A DNA stretch of 13,219 bases, from the NCBI GenBank assembly GCA_964485855.1, contig CAZAKI010000048.1, forward strand, positions 1-13,219, in the 5' to 3' direction. Below the pieces are notes generated by a model. The model was not told the DNA's origin, searched no databases, and saw nothing but the letters and a program-made list of their open reading frames with translations. Positions 1-6,861 of this stretch are shown in pieces. Position 1 is the first letter of the stretch; each line of letters starts with the position of its first letter. Source of the DNA: UBA993 sp964485855 (GTDB lineage Bacteria > Bacillota > Dethiobacteria > DTU022). A program made the position numbers and the translations under genes.

Positions 1-21
1 AATCCCAGGCGTTTTACTTGC

Positions 22-603
22 CTACCAGTTTTCGCAGATTACCTCGAAATGGGCTTGAGGATGATCGCAGGATGGACAGACATCCGGCGCTTCCTCACCT
101 TCATGAACATAACCGCAGTTTCGGCAGAACCACCTGGTTTTTTGTTCTTTCTTAAAAACTTTGTCTTTTTCAAGATTAGACATTAAACCAAGATAACGTT
201 TTTCATGTTGTTTTTCAGCTACAGCAATCGATTCAAATATTTCGGCGATCTGATCAAACCCTTCTTCGCGGGCAACTTTTGCAAATCCGGGGTACATGTC
301 GGTCCATTCATAATTTTCTCCTCCAGCTGCTTCTTTCAGATTCTCATGAGTTGAACCGATCACTCCGGCCGGAAATGAAGCCTGGATTTCCACTTCGCCG
401 CCTTCTAAAAGTTTAAAAAGCCGCTTGGCATGTTCTTTTTCCTGATTGGCAGTTTCCTCAAAAATCGCAGAAATTTGCACATAGCCTTCTTTTTTTGCTT
501 TGCTGGCAAAATAGGTATAGCGGTTACGAGCCTGGGATTCACCCGCAAAAGCAGTCAAAATATTTTTTTCCGTTTTAGTTCCTTTCAAACTCAAATCGAT
601 CAC
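22..603 (-). CDS. rbr: Rubrerythrin
   Basis: Non-haem iron peroxidase that reduces hydrogen peroxide in the cytoplasm of anaerobes, with electrons usually coming from rubredoxin or NADH-linked carriers. The N-terminal ferritin-like four-helix domain (about residues 10-145) carries the di-iron ligands E22, E55/H58 (ExxH) and E130/H133 (ExxH), and the conserved GENYEWTDMYP stretch near E96. The C-terminal rubredoxin-like domain has two CxxC pairs, C160/C163 and C176/C179. Its length of about 190 residues is normal. The start is ambiguous. GTG at 601-603 has AGGAG only 1 nt upstream, whereas TTG at 592-594 has the same SD at 10 nt and yields MSLKGTKTEKN, which resembles the usual rubrerythrin N terminus. 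I think the TTG is the more likely start. The gene is divergent from ilvC and apparently monocistronic; a sigma-A-like promoter lies at 658-687. Family identity is very sure. Confidence 0.97.
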   Translation of the reverse strand: MIDLSLKGTKTEKNILTAFAGESQARNRYTYFASKAKKEGYVQISAIFEETANQEKEHAKRLFKLLEGGEVEIQASFPAGVIGSTHENLKEAAGGENYEWTDMYPGFAKVAREEGFDQIAEIFESIAVAEKQHEKRYLGLMSNLEKDKVFKKEQKTRWFCRNCGYVHEGEEAPDVCPSCDHPQAHFEVICENW

Positions 604-657
604 GCTCCTTTGGCTATAATTAACCCGGTTGCCATTTCAACTGGGATTAGTGCTTAA

Positions 658-687
658 ATTATACTACAAAGTACTAAACCCCTTCAA
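658..687 (-). promoter_or_regulatory. Sigma-A-like promoter for rubrerythrin
   Basis: Reading the minus strand, TTGAAG (682-687) and a perfect TATAAT (658-663) are separated by 18 nt. The implied transcription start is near 651, giving a leader of about 50 nt. I found no convincing PerR or Fur box around it. Confidence 0.6.
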
Positions 688-834
688 AATTTTTTATTGC
701 TTGAAGATAATTTTTATTAATAGTCATTCCTGCTATCAGGTGATTAGGGAAAGAAATAACTTGGTTTGGAGGCAGGAGATTGGAATCCGGTGGCCAATAA
801 ATAAGGTTATCATATTTGCAAGGAGGAGTTATCG

Positions 835-1830
835 ATGCCAGTTATGTATTATGACCAGGACGCCGATCTAAATGTCCTGAAAGGGAAAAAAATTGCAGTA
901 CTCGGTTACGGCAGCCAGGGTCACTCACAGGCTCAGAACCTAAAAGACAGTGGCCTGGATGTAATTGTAGGGTTGCACCGGGAAAGCAAAAGCTGGAACA
1001 GGGTAAAGGAAGACGGCCTGGAAGTGGCAACTGTCAGTGAAGCCTCGAAAGCGGCCGATATTATACAGATCCTGATTGGCGACAACCATCAGCCTGCTGT
1101 TTATAATGAGTCGGTTTTGCCTCACCTGACTGAGGGCAAAGCGTTGGTAGTGTCACACGGTTTCAATATTATTTACCATCAGGTTATTCCCCCTGAAAAT
1201 GTTGATGTTTTTATGATCGCTCCTAAAAGCCCGGGGCACCTATTAAGAAGGCTTTACAAAGAAGGTGCAGGGGTCCCGGCACTGCTGGCTGTTCACCAGG
1301 ATTACACCGGCAACGCCAAGAAACTGGCTTTGGCCTATGCCAAGGGTATTGGCAGCACAAAAGCTGGAGTGATTGAAACTACCATGCAGGAAGAAACCGA
1401 AACAGATCTCTTCGGTGAACAGGTCATCCTTTGCGGCGGGGTATCAGCTTTGATTAAATCAAGTTTTGACACCCTGGTTGAAGCCGGCTACCAACCCGAG
1501 ATCGCTTATTTTGAGTGCTTGCACGAGCTTAAATTAATCGTCGACCTGATTTATGAAGGCGGTTTGGAAAGAATGCGCTATTCGGTCAGCGATACAGCAG
1601 AATACGGAGACTTGACCCGCGGTCCGCGAGTGATTAATGATGATGTTCGGGCAGAGATGAAAAAGATCCTTTCCGAAATCCAAAGCGGACAGTTTGCCCT
1701 TGAATGGGTGCTGGAAAATAAGGCCAATCAACCGCGTTTTAGGGCACTGCGAAACATTGAAGCAAAACATCCAATTGTCGAAGTTGGAAAAACACTGCGC
1801 AAGATGATGCACTATATTAAACCTGAGTAA
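835..1830 (+). CDS. ilvC: Ketol-acid reductoisomerase
   Basis: Converts 2-acetolactate (or acetohydroxybutyrate) to the 2,3-dihydroxy acid using NADPH and magnesium, the second common step of valine, leucine and isoleucine synthesis. The N-terminal Rossmann domain shows GYGSQG (24-29) and a loop after GLHRES containing Arg and Ser, consistent with NADP preference. Catalytic and metal residues are visible: H108 in SHGFN, D191 and E195 in DLFGEQ, E227 and E231 in ECLHE, and the serine of YSVSDTAEYG (about 250-252). At 331 residues it is a class I (short) enzyme. The loop usually written xPDExQ or xNDEKQ reads IGDNHQ here. The ATG is preceded by AAGGAGGAG at good spacing. No ilvB, ilvN, ilvD or leu genes adjoin it, and I saw no T-box in the leader. 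Confidence 0.97.
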   Translation: MPVMYYDQDADLNVLKGKKIAVLGYGSQGHSQAQNLKDSGLDVIVGLHRESKSWNRVKEDGLEVATVSEASKAADIIQILIGDNHQPAVYNESVLPHLTEGKALVVSHGFNIIYHQVIPPENVDVFMIAPKSPGHLLRRLYKEGAGVPALLAVHQDYTGNAKKLALAYAKGIGSTKAGVIETTMQEETETDLFGEQVILCGGVSALIKSSFDTLVEAGYQPEIAYFECLHELKLIVDLIYEGGLERMRYSVSDTAEYGDLTRGPRVINDDVRAEMKKILSEIQSGQFALEWVLENKANQPRFRALRNIEAKHPIVEVGKTLRKMMHYIKPE

Positions 1831-1842
1831 ACATTAAAATAA

Positions 1843-2706
1843 CTACTGAAAAAGGGCAGCTATTTCTTTAAGCTGCTCTTTTTTTGCTGTCTCGGCAGGA
1901 GCCAAAACAGCCCGGTAAAACTCACCCTGCTTGAAAGCGAGTCCTGAGTATCCGCCCGCTGCAAAATAAGTAAAACCGTTTTCCGCAGCAATCTCTTTAA
2001 TTGGAAAATTGAACTGTTCGCCAAGTTTTTCAATAAACGTCGTTATTTCTTCTCCGGGTATTTCAGAACCAACTAGCAGTAAGTCATGTTCCTCTCCGCG
2101 GTAAATAGCAACATCGTAACGTTCTTCTTCCTCAGCCGGCAAAATTATTTCATCTTCTAGCAGGAAAGAATCTCCAAGTTGTTCCGGCCAGATCACCCCG
2201 ACTGTCAAAGTTTCATCACCATCTTCAATCAACTCTTGCTCTTCAACAGGATCCTCTATTTCAAGAGCCTTGGGCTCTTCTTCTGCTATTGCCGCAAATA
2301 ATTCTTCAGACTCCCTGTCTTCAAAAACTTGGTCAGTGGTACCTTCCGAGGCCGTTTCAGCTTCTGCAGCAGTAATTGTCTCTTGACTGTCTTCAGTATC
2401 GCCAGCAACAGCAACAAATTCAGGCTCTGGGTTTAAATCTGGCGCGGGAGATGATAATTGGTAAGAGCGGAATAAACCAAAGCCACCCAAAACCAAGATT
2501 AGGCAAGCTGCAGCGATCAGTCCGGCAGGACGAAACCAGCTTGACTGAAGCTTAAAACTTTTAGGTTCAGGTATCTTTCGATCCAGGGCAGCTTCGATAT
2601 TCGGCCAAGCTTTTTCTGCAGCCAGGGGCTCTAAAGATTCAAACTCCAGTCTGAGTGCTTCACGAATCAGATTGTCTTCCGGGTAGAGTTCCGCATTCTT
2701 TTTCAA
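1843..2706 (-). CDS. Membrane-anchored anti-sigma-like protein
   Basis: Probable regulator of the ECF sigma factor encoded immediately upstream, inferred from position and topology rather than from a recognised domain. The N-terminal 60 residues would be cytoplasmic. One membrane segment (about 61-79, PAGLIAAACLILVLGGFGLF) follows, then a strikingly acidic, Glu-rich linker (about 83-205) and a C-terminal globular domain (about 210-287) with alternating strands and helices. The N-terminal part has no HxxxCxxC zinc motif, so it is not a classical ZAS anti-sigma factor. The C-terminal part loosely recalls small extracytoplasmic domains such as DUF4367, but I cannot assign it. It starts with TTG overlapping the sigma stop in a 4-nt TTGA (2703-2706), with GGAGGT 11 nt upstream, so translational coupling is likely. 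The name is an inference. Confidence 0.72.
   Translation of the reverse strand: MKKNAELYPEDNLIREALRLEFESLEPLAAEKAWPNIEAALDRKIPEPKSFKLQSSWFRPAGLIAAACLILVLGGFGLFRSYQLSSPAPDLNPEPEFVAVAGDTEDSQETITAAEAETASEGTTDQVFEDRESEELFAAIAEEEPKALEIEDPVEEQELIEDGDETLTVGVIWPEQLGDSFLLEDEIILPAEEEERYDVAIYRGEEHDLLLVGSEIPGEEITTFIEKLGEQFNFPIKEIAAENGFTYFAAGGYSGLAFKQGEFYRAVLAPAETAKKEQLKEIAALFQ
1849..1885 (+). terminator. Rho-independent terminator of ilvC
   Basis: A 13-bp stem (1849-1861 with 1871-1883), 9-nt loop and T run to 1885, starting 19 nt after the ilvC stop. One pair (1855-1877) is G-U in the plus-strand RNA but an A-C mismatch in the minus-strand RNA, so the structure favours ilvC. It lies inside the last codons of the convergent anti-sigma-like gene. 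Confidence 0.85.
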
Positions 2707-3281
2707 TTATCTATTTCACCTCCCTCAATATGATGACAGACGGTATCATGATCGCGTTCCAGTTCCATAGCCAGTTTCTGGCGGGCACGAAATAACCTTG
2801 ACTTAACCGTGCCGGGGCTGATTTTTAGCAGATCGGCGATCTCATCTACTTTTAAGTCATGATAGAACTGCAAGACAATTACCTGGTAGTGGTCGGCTGA
2901 CAAGTTCCTGATTGCCCGGCGAACCTGTTCAACCTCCAGGGTTCTTAAAGCTTCTGACTCTGTATCATTTTTCTCTGTTTGACTATAATCTTCGGGAAGT
3001 TGATCTCGATAGACTACTTTTTTCTCGCGTTTTAGATGATTACGGGCCAGGTTTGAAGCAATTACAGCTAGCCATGCTCCAAATTTAGAGCTGTCTTTTA
3101 ACTGGTGGATCCTATTGAATGCTTTGATAAAAGCATCCTGGGTTATATCCTCAGCGCTTTCACGGTTACGCAGAATATTATAGGTAACCGCAAAAGTTCG
3201 CCGGTAATAAGCTTCAAAAAGCGCGCGACGGGCTTCATTGTCGTCTGTTTCAACCAGTTTTGCGATCTGCTGCGGCTCCAA
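2703..3281 (-). CDS. ECF-type RNA polymerase sigma-70 family sigma factor
   Basis: Directs RNA polymerase to a specific promoter set, typically in response to envelope or stress signals. Region 2 (about residues 20-85) contains the DxxQDAFIKAF-type core-binding and -10 recognition stretch. Region 4 (about 115-172) has the helix-turn-helix DEIADLLKISPGTVKSRLFRARQKL. The 192-residue length is normal for the family. The start is TTG at 3279-3281 with AGGAGA 7 nt upstream. It is followed by the anti-sigma-like gene with a 4-nt overlap and preceded by the ABC ATPase gene 53 nt away on the same strand, so it may be read from the asnS side or from a promoter of its own. I could not find a convincing ECF autoregulatory promoter. 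The subgroup and targets cannot be read from the sequence. Confidence 0.93.
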   Translation of the reverse strand: MEPQQIAKLVETDDNEARRALFEAYYRRTFAVTYNILRNRESAEDITQDAFIKAFNRIHQLKDSSKFGAWLAVIASNLARNHLKREKKVVYRDQLPEDYSQTEKNDTESEALRTLEVEQVRRAIRNLSADHYQVIVLQFYHDLKVDEIADLLKISPGTVKSRLFRARQKLAMELERDHDTVCHHIEGGEIDN

Positions 3282-3334
3282 AGTATCTCTCCTAGTGATG
3301 GTTTCAATAATCTATTTTTCGCTCCCGGCCGGGT

Positions 3335-4147
3335 TTATTCCTCCGTTCCGGCCGCAAAAGGCTGAACATAGATCCTGTCATTCCATATTTTAACATTTAC
3401 AGGCCGCCTGAGGTAATCTGAAAGATTGGCCGCTGTCAGGATCTCATTCAACCTGCCGCTGGAATGAACCTGTCCTTTTTCTAACAGCAGTATACTTTGA
3501 AAGAGCTTGCGGGGGATATCTTCAAAACGATGGGTGACGAATATCATCGTCGGGGAAGCGGGATCATCGGCCAACTGATTGAGGATCGCCAGCAGCTCTT
3601 CACGGGCCAGGTAATCAAGGCTAGAAACCGGTTCGTCCAAAACTAATAGTTCAGGTTGATTAAAAAGTGCACGGGCAATCAGAACTCGCTGCCTTTCACC
3701 ATCTGAAAAAGTATTAAATTGGCGATCGGTTAAGTGGAGACAACCAACCCTGGACAGCAGCTGCAGGGCCCTGATTAGTTCCTCCTGCTCCGGCTTGCGG
3801 AGTAGCCTGATTACTGCATCCCGGGCGCCAATCACTATTTCCACTGCTGTTTCGGATGGGTAGAACATCTCCTTCAATGATGAGCTAACCCAGCCGATTG
3901 ATTTACGCAGTTCGCGCAGGTCATAAGAACCGAACTCCTGACCTAAAACCTTAACCTTTCCGGAAGATGGTTGCATGTAACCGGCAATTATATTCAACAA
4001 AGATGTTTTGCCGGCACCGTTTAAACCAAAGAGCACCCAGTGGTGCTGCCGGTGAATGATCCAATTAATTTGATCAAGAATGGTTCTGCCATCGCGAATC
4101 CATGATACTGATTTAAGTTCAATGATCGGCTGATGATTAAAAGTCAC
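3335..4147 (-). CDS. YlmA-like ABC transporter ATP-binding protein
   Basis: ATP-hydrolysing subunit of an ABC system or a soluble ABC protein. Numbering from the upstream in-frame GTG at 4198, the Walker A motif is GLNGAGKT (58-65), followed by a Q-loop region reading SIGWVSSSLKE, signature FSDGERQRV, Walker B LLVLDEP and an H-loop VTH. The SIGWVSSSL string and overall layout match the B. subtilis YlmA type as I remember it. No membrane permease gene adjoins, so the substrate is unknown. Three starts are possible inside the end of asnS: GTG 4198, ATG 4180 and GTG 4147. Only GTG 4147 has any SD (GAGGA, 12 nt upstream) and it gives the length usual for the family, so I use it; it overlaps asnS by 11 nt. 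Translation is probably coupled to asnS. The signature has Asp where Gly is canonical. Confidence 0.88.
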   Translation of the reverse strand: MTFNHQPIIELKSVSWIRDGRTILDQINWIIHRQHHWVLFGLNGAGKTSLLNIIAGYMQPSSGKVKVLGQEFGSYDLRELRKSIGWVSSSLKEMFYPSETAVEIVIGARDAVIRLLRKPEQEELIRALQLLSRVGCLHLTDRQFNTFSDGERQRVLIARALFNQPELLVLDEPVSSLDYLAREELLAILNQLADDPASPTMIFVTHRFEDIPRKLFQSILLLEKGQVHSSGRLNEILTAANLSDYLRRPVNVKIWNDRIYVQPFAAGTEE

Positions 4148-5531
4148 AGGATTTAACCGTCCTCGGAAATGGGATAACATCCCTGATATTACCGACACCG
4201 GTCAGGTACATGATCACCCGTTCCAAACCGAGACCGAATCCGGCATGCTTGACCCCGCCGTATTTGCGCAAATCTAAATACCACCAGAGTTCTGCAGGAT
4301 TGATACTATACTCAGCCATCCGTTTTAAGAGCATCTCTTCCCGCTCTTCGCGCTGACTGCCACCGATGATTTCTCCCACCCCGGGGACCAGCAGATCCAT
4401 GGCTGCCACCGTTTTCCCATCATCGTTCAAACGCATATAAAAGGCTTTAATCTCTTTCGGATAGTCGGTGACAAAGACCGGTCTTTTAAATGACTGTTCA
4501 GTCAAATACCTTTCATGTTCAGTTTGCAGATCGCTGCCCCACTTAACCGGGTATTCGAATTTAGCATCGGCCTTAAGCAGGATTTCAATCGCTTTGGTAT
4601 AGGTAATGCGGGCAAACTCGGCTTTTAAAATCTGCTCAAGCCGATTCCTTAATCCTTGATCAACAAACTGGTTGAATAATTGCATCTCTTCCGCAGCATG
4701 TTCAAGAATATAGGCGATCAGGTATTTTAACATATCTTCAGCCAGCTGCATGTTAGCACTTAAGTCGGCAAATGCCACCTCCGGTTCAATCATCCAAAAC
4801 TCTGCGGCGTGCCTGGCCGTATTGGAATTCTCCGCTCTGAAGGTGGGACCGAACGTATAAACCTGGCGGAACGCAAGGGCAAAAGCCTCAGCCTCCAGCT
4901 GTCCGCTGACGGTAAGATTGCTTTTTTTACCGAAAAAGTCGGCGCTGTAATCAATGGTTTTCGCAGCAGTTAGCGGAAGATTCAAGGGATCCAGGGTGGT
5001 AACCCGGAAAAGTTCGCCCGCGCCCTCAGCATCGTTAGCCGTAATGATCGGGGCGTGCAGATAGATAAAACCCCGCTCCTGAAAAAAACGGTGGATCGCA
5101 TAGGATATGAGGGAGCGGACACGGAAAACCGCGGTAAAAAGATTGGTCCGCGGCCTTAGATGAGCCATTTCCCTTAAGAATTCAACACTATGACGTTTAG
5201 GTTGGATCGGGTAGTCTTCGGGCGAATCGCCTTCGATGACTATCTCGTGAGCCTTTATTTCAAAGGGCTGTTTCGCTTCAGGAGTTAATTCCAGAGTGCC
5301 TCTTACGGTAAGCGCACTGCCCACACCAAGACGAGACACCTGGTCAAAATCCGCCAGCTGCTCTTTTTCATAGACGATCTGAACCGGATTGAAATGGGTG
5401 CCATCATTTAAGGTAATAAAACCGAAAGACTTCTGATCTCGATTGTTCCTAATCCAACCACTTACTTCAATCTCTTGGCCGGCATAGGCGGCAGCCTCGT
5501 GGAAGAGATCCTTAACCAGTAATTTTTCCAT
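4137..5531 (-). CDS. asnS: Asparaginyl-tRNA synthetase
   Basis: Class IIb aminoacyl-tRNA synthetase that charges tRNA-Asn with asparagine in the cytoplasm. An N-terminal OB-fold anticodon-binding domain (about 1-110) contains VSGWIRNNRDQKSFGFITLNDG. The class II catalytic core follows, with motif 2 FRAENSNTARHAAEF starting at F231 and motif 3 GFGLGLERV (431-439). The C terminus DVIPFPRTVKSCDF resembles the usual PFPRT...C.F ending of AsnRS and separates it from AspRS. The length of 464 residues matches the roughly 466 of the E. coli enzyme. The ATG is preceded by AAGGGGG. It is the first gene of the minus-strand cluster with the ABC ATPase and sigma genes. A TATACT element lies about 20 nt upstream, but no matching -35 and no T-box leader were seen. 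Confidence 0.97.
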   Translation of the reverse strand: MEKLLVKDLFHEAAAYAGQEIEVSGWIRNNRDQKSFGFITLNDGTHFNPVQIVYEKEQLADFDQVSRLGVGSALTVRGTLELTPEAKQPFEIKAHEIVIEGDSPEDYPIQPKRHSVEFLREMAHLRPRTNLFTAVFRVRSLISYAIHRFFQERGFIYLHAPIITANDAEGAGELFRVTTLDPLNLPLTAAKTIDYSADFFGKKSNLTVSGQLEAEAFALAFRQVYTFGPTFRAENSNTARHAAEFWMIEPEVAFADLSANMQLAEDMLKYLIAYILEHAAEEMQLFNQFVDQGLRNRLEQILKAEFARITYTKAIEILLKADAKFEYPVKWGSDLQTEHERYLTEQSFKRPVFVTDYPKEIKAFYMRLNDDGKTVAAMDLLVPGVGEIIGGSQREEREEMLLKRMAEYSINPAELWWYLDLRKYGGVKHAGFGLGLERVIMYLTGVGNIRDVIPFPRTVKSCDF

Positions 5532-5664
5532 CCTGTTCCCCCTTGTTTTTTATGATCAGTATACATCAAAAACAATCTAGCTGAAAAGTAAAGACCGTTT
5601 ACACCAACAGGGCGGATACAGGTTCTTCATAAAAGATGAGAATCAATAAAAGCAGCTTTGTTTA

Positions 5665-6618
5665 TTAAGAGTCATTTGTATTATTTTGCTTCATTCCATA
5701 ACCACTCTCAATCAGAATTTCCCCATCAACAATGACCAGATTCATTGTTGCCTCGATCCCTTTCATGGCGGCATAGATGTCGATAGTTCCACCTTTGATC
5801 ACTACCAATCCTGACTGGGAATCTCCTGTGCCAGGAGCCAGAATGCCATCGGTACCGGCTTTGATTGCCACCTGGGCTTCACGAATGGCAATCAGGTTGT
5901 TGCCTTTGATCCCGACTTCAGCAGCATTGATTTTGATTGTTCCGTTGATAATCTTCAAGTCTTTTTCACTAACCAGACCATTTTTATATTTACCGTAGAT
6001 AACCAGGGAGCCACTACCGTTAATGGTCAAGTCGTTGTTGCTGAAAAATGTCGCATCCGGCTCATCTTTTTCGGCGAAGAAAGAATATTCTTCGCCGTCA
6101 GTAAAAGTATTGACCGTTCCTTCGGCCAGGGTAATGACTACATACTCTGCATTGTGGACATAAAACGGAGATCCGTCATTAAATGTCAGATCTACCCCGT
6201 TAAATATAATCCTAACCGGATCCTTCTCAGGAGCATTAATAATAATCTGACCATTACTTAAATCGCCTGACAGAATATATGTACCGGCAGCGATAATCAG
6301 CAGCTTGCTGCCCTCAACCTCGGCGCCCTCGCCTTCAACTAAAATTTGATTATCCTGCAGGGTAATCAGGGTGGCATCAATCATGCTAAAACTCTCATCC
6401 AAGTCACGCGCATGCCACTGAACAGAATCATAAGCAGTATCGAAAAATGCTCTGCGCTCCGGGCTGTTGCCCTGATTTTCTTGATAATCTTTGACTTCAG
6501 TGTTTTGCTCCAAACTGGTGAGCAGATCAATCCTGGCAGTAGAACACCCGGCAAGCGGATAAATTAGCATCACGATCAGGATAAGGTAAAGCATTATTTT
6601 GCTTTTCATCACGGTCAT
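5665..6618 (-). CDS. Lipoprotein with DUF4353/Cthe_2159-like carbohydrate-binding beta-helix
   Basis: Predicted surface lipoprotein. Residues 1-24 form a signal peptide with a hydrophobic core and the lipobox LAGC (cysteine 25). From about residue 80 the protein consists of repeated short strands with turns such as LTINGSGSLVIYGKYKNGL, LKIINGTIKINAAEVGIKGNN and GLVVIKGGTIDIYAAMKGIEA, typical of a parallel beta-helix. This pattern recalls the family of Clostridium thermocellum Cthe_2159 (DUF4353), whose founder binds polygalacturonate and calcium; binding here is inferred. It ends at 317 residues with a polar tail, MKQNNTNDS, after a partial rung, so it seems shorter than many relatives. The start at 6616-6618 has the SD GGAAGGGTGA 6 nt upstream; a second ATG follows three codons later. 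It is divergent from the c-di-GMP gene, and no CotH or polyphosphate polymerase partners are present. Confidence 0.82.
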   Translation of the reverse strand: MTVMKSKIMLYLILIVMLIYPLAGCSTARIDLLTSLEQNTEVKDYQENQGNSPERRAFFDTAYDSVQWHARDLDESFSMIDATLITLQDNQILVEGEGAEVEGSKLLIIAAGTYILSGDLSNGQIIINAPEKDPVRIIFNGVDLTFNDGSPFYVHNAEYVVITLAEGTVNTFTDGEEYSFFAEKDEPDATFFSNNDLTINGSGSLVIYGKYKNGLVSEKDLKIINGTIKINAAEVGIKGNNLIAIREAQVAIKAGTDGILAPGTGDSQSGLVVIKGGTIDIYAAMKGIEATMNLVIVDGEILIESGYGMKQNNTNDS

Positions 6619-6655
6619 TTTTTTTCACCCTTCCAACTTGATCACACTGTCGCTC

Positions 6656-6684
6656 ATTATAAGCAATTTGTAATCAGCAAATAA
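6656..6684 (-). promoter_or_regulatory. Possible promoter of the lipoprotein gene
   Basis: On the minus strand a perfect TATAAT lies at 6656-6661, about 38 nt before the start codon. The hexamer 17 nt further upstream (TTATTT, 6679-6684) is a poor -35, so the promoter is either weak or activator-dependent, or the match is fortuitous. Confidence 0.4.
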
Positions 6685-6821
6685 CCGGAAAGGAAAAGGA
6701 AAAGTGAAGCAAAACTGCCGCAAAATAATTTATATTGATTATTACCCAGTTTTTGAAATTCAAATGATAAATCTGTAGACTTCTATTTTTGATTCAAAAC
6801 CAAGAAGAAGGTATTTGCCCG

Positions 6822-6833
6822 ATTCTGCAGAAT
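6822..6833. repeat. 12-nt perfect palindrome upstream of the GGDEF/HD-GYP gene
   Basis: ATTCTGCAGAAT is fully self-complementary and is followed immediately by the overlapping palindrome GAATATTC (6830-6837). It lies 28 nt before the TTG start and could be an operator half-site or chance. No family was recognised. Confidence 0.35.
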
Positions 6834-6861
6834 ATTCAATTGTGAAAAGGGAGGATTTCAA

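Noticed and set aside
604..834. T-box or other riboswitch in the ilvC leader
   Set aside because: No T-box GGTGGNACCGCG element or terminator/antiterminator pair is visible, and no clear promoter could be placed.
629..871. 80-codon plus-strand open frame before ilvC
   Set aside because: It overlaps the ilvC start, lacks an SD and has no recognisable protein features; it reads like translated intergenic and leader sequence.
3282..3350. Possible ECF autoregulatory promoter before the sigma gene (GGAAC at 3345-3349 on the minus strand; TGAAAC near the start)
   Set aside because: No CGTC/CGTA-like -10 is found at 16-17 nt from GGAAC, and the TGAAAC is too close to the start codon to leave room for a -10 and SD.
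3326..3354. GC-rich hairpin (CGGCCGG/CCGGCCG) between the ABC and sigma genes as a terminator
   Set aside because: No T run follows on either strand and the loop is 15 nt, so I do not call termination.
6700..6861. c-di-GMP (GEMM) riboswitch upstream of the GGDEF/HD-GYP gene
   Set aside because: The conserved GEMM core sequences are absent from this AT-rich region.
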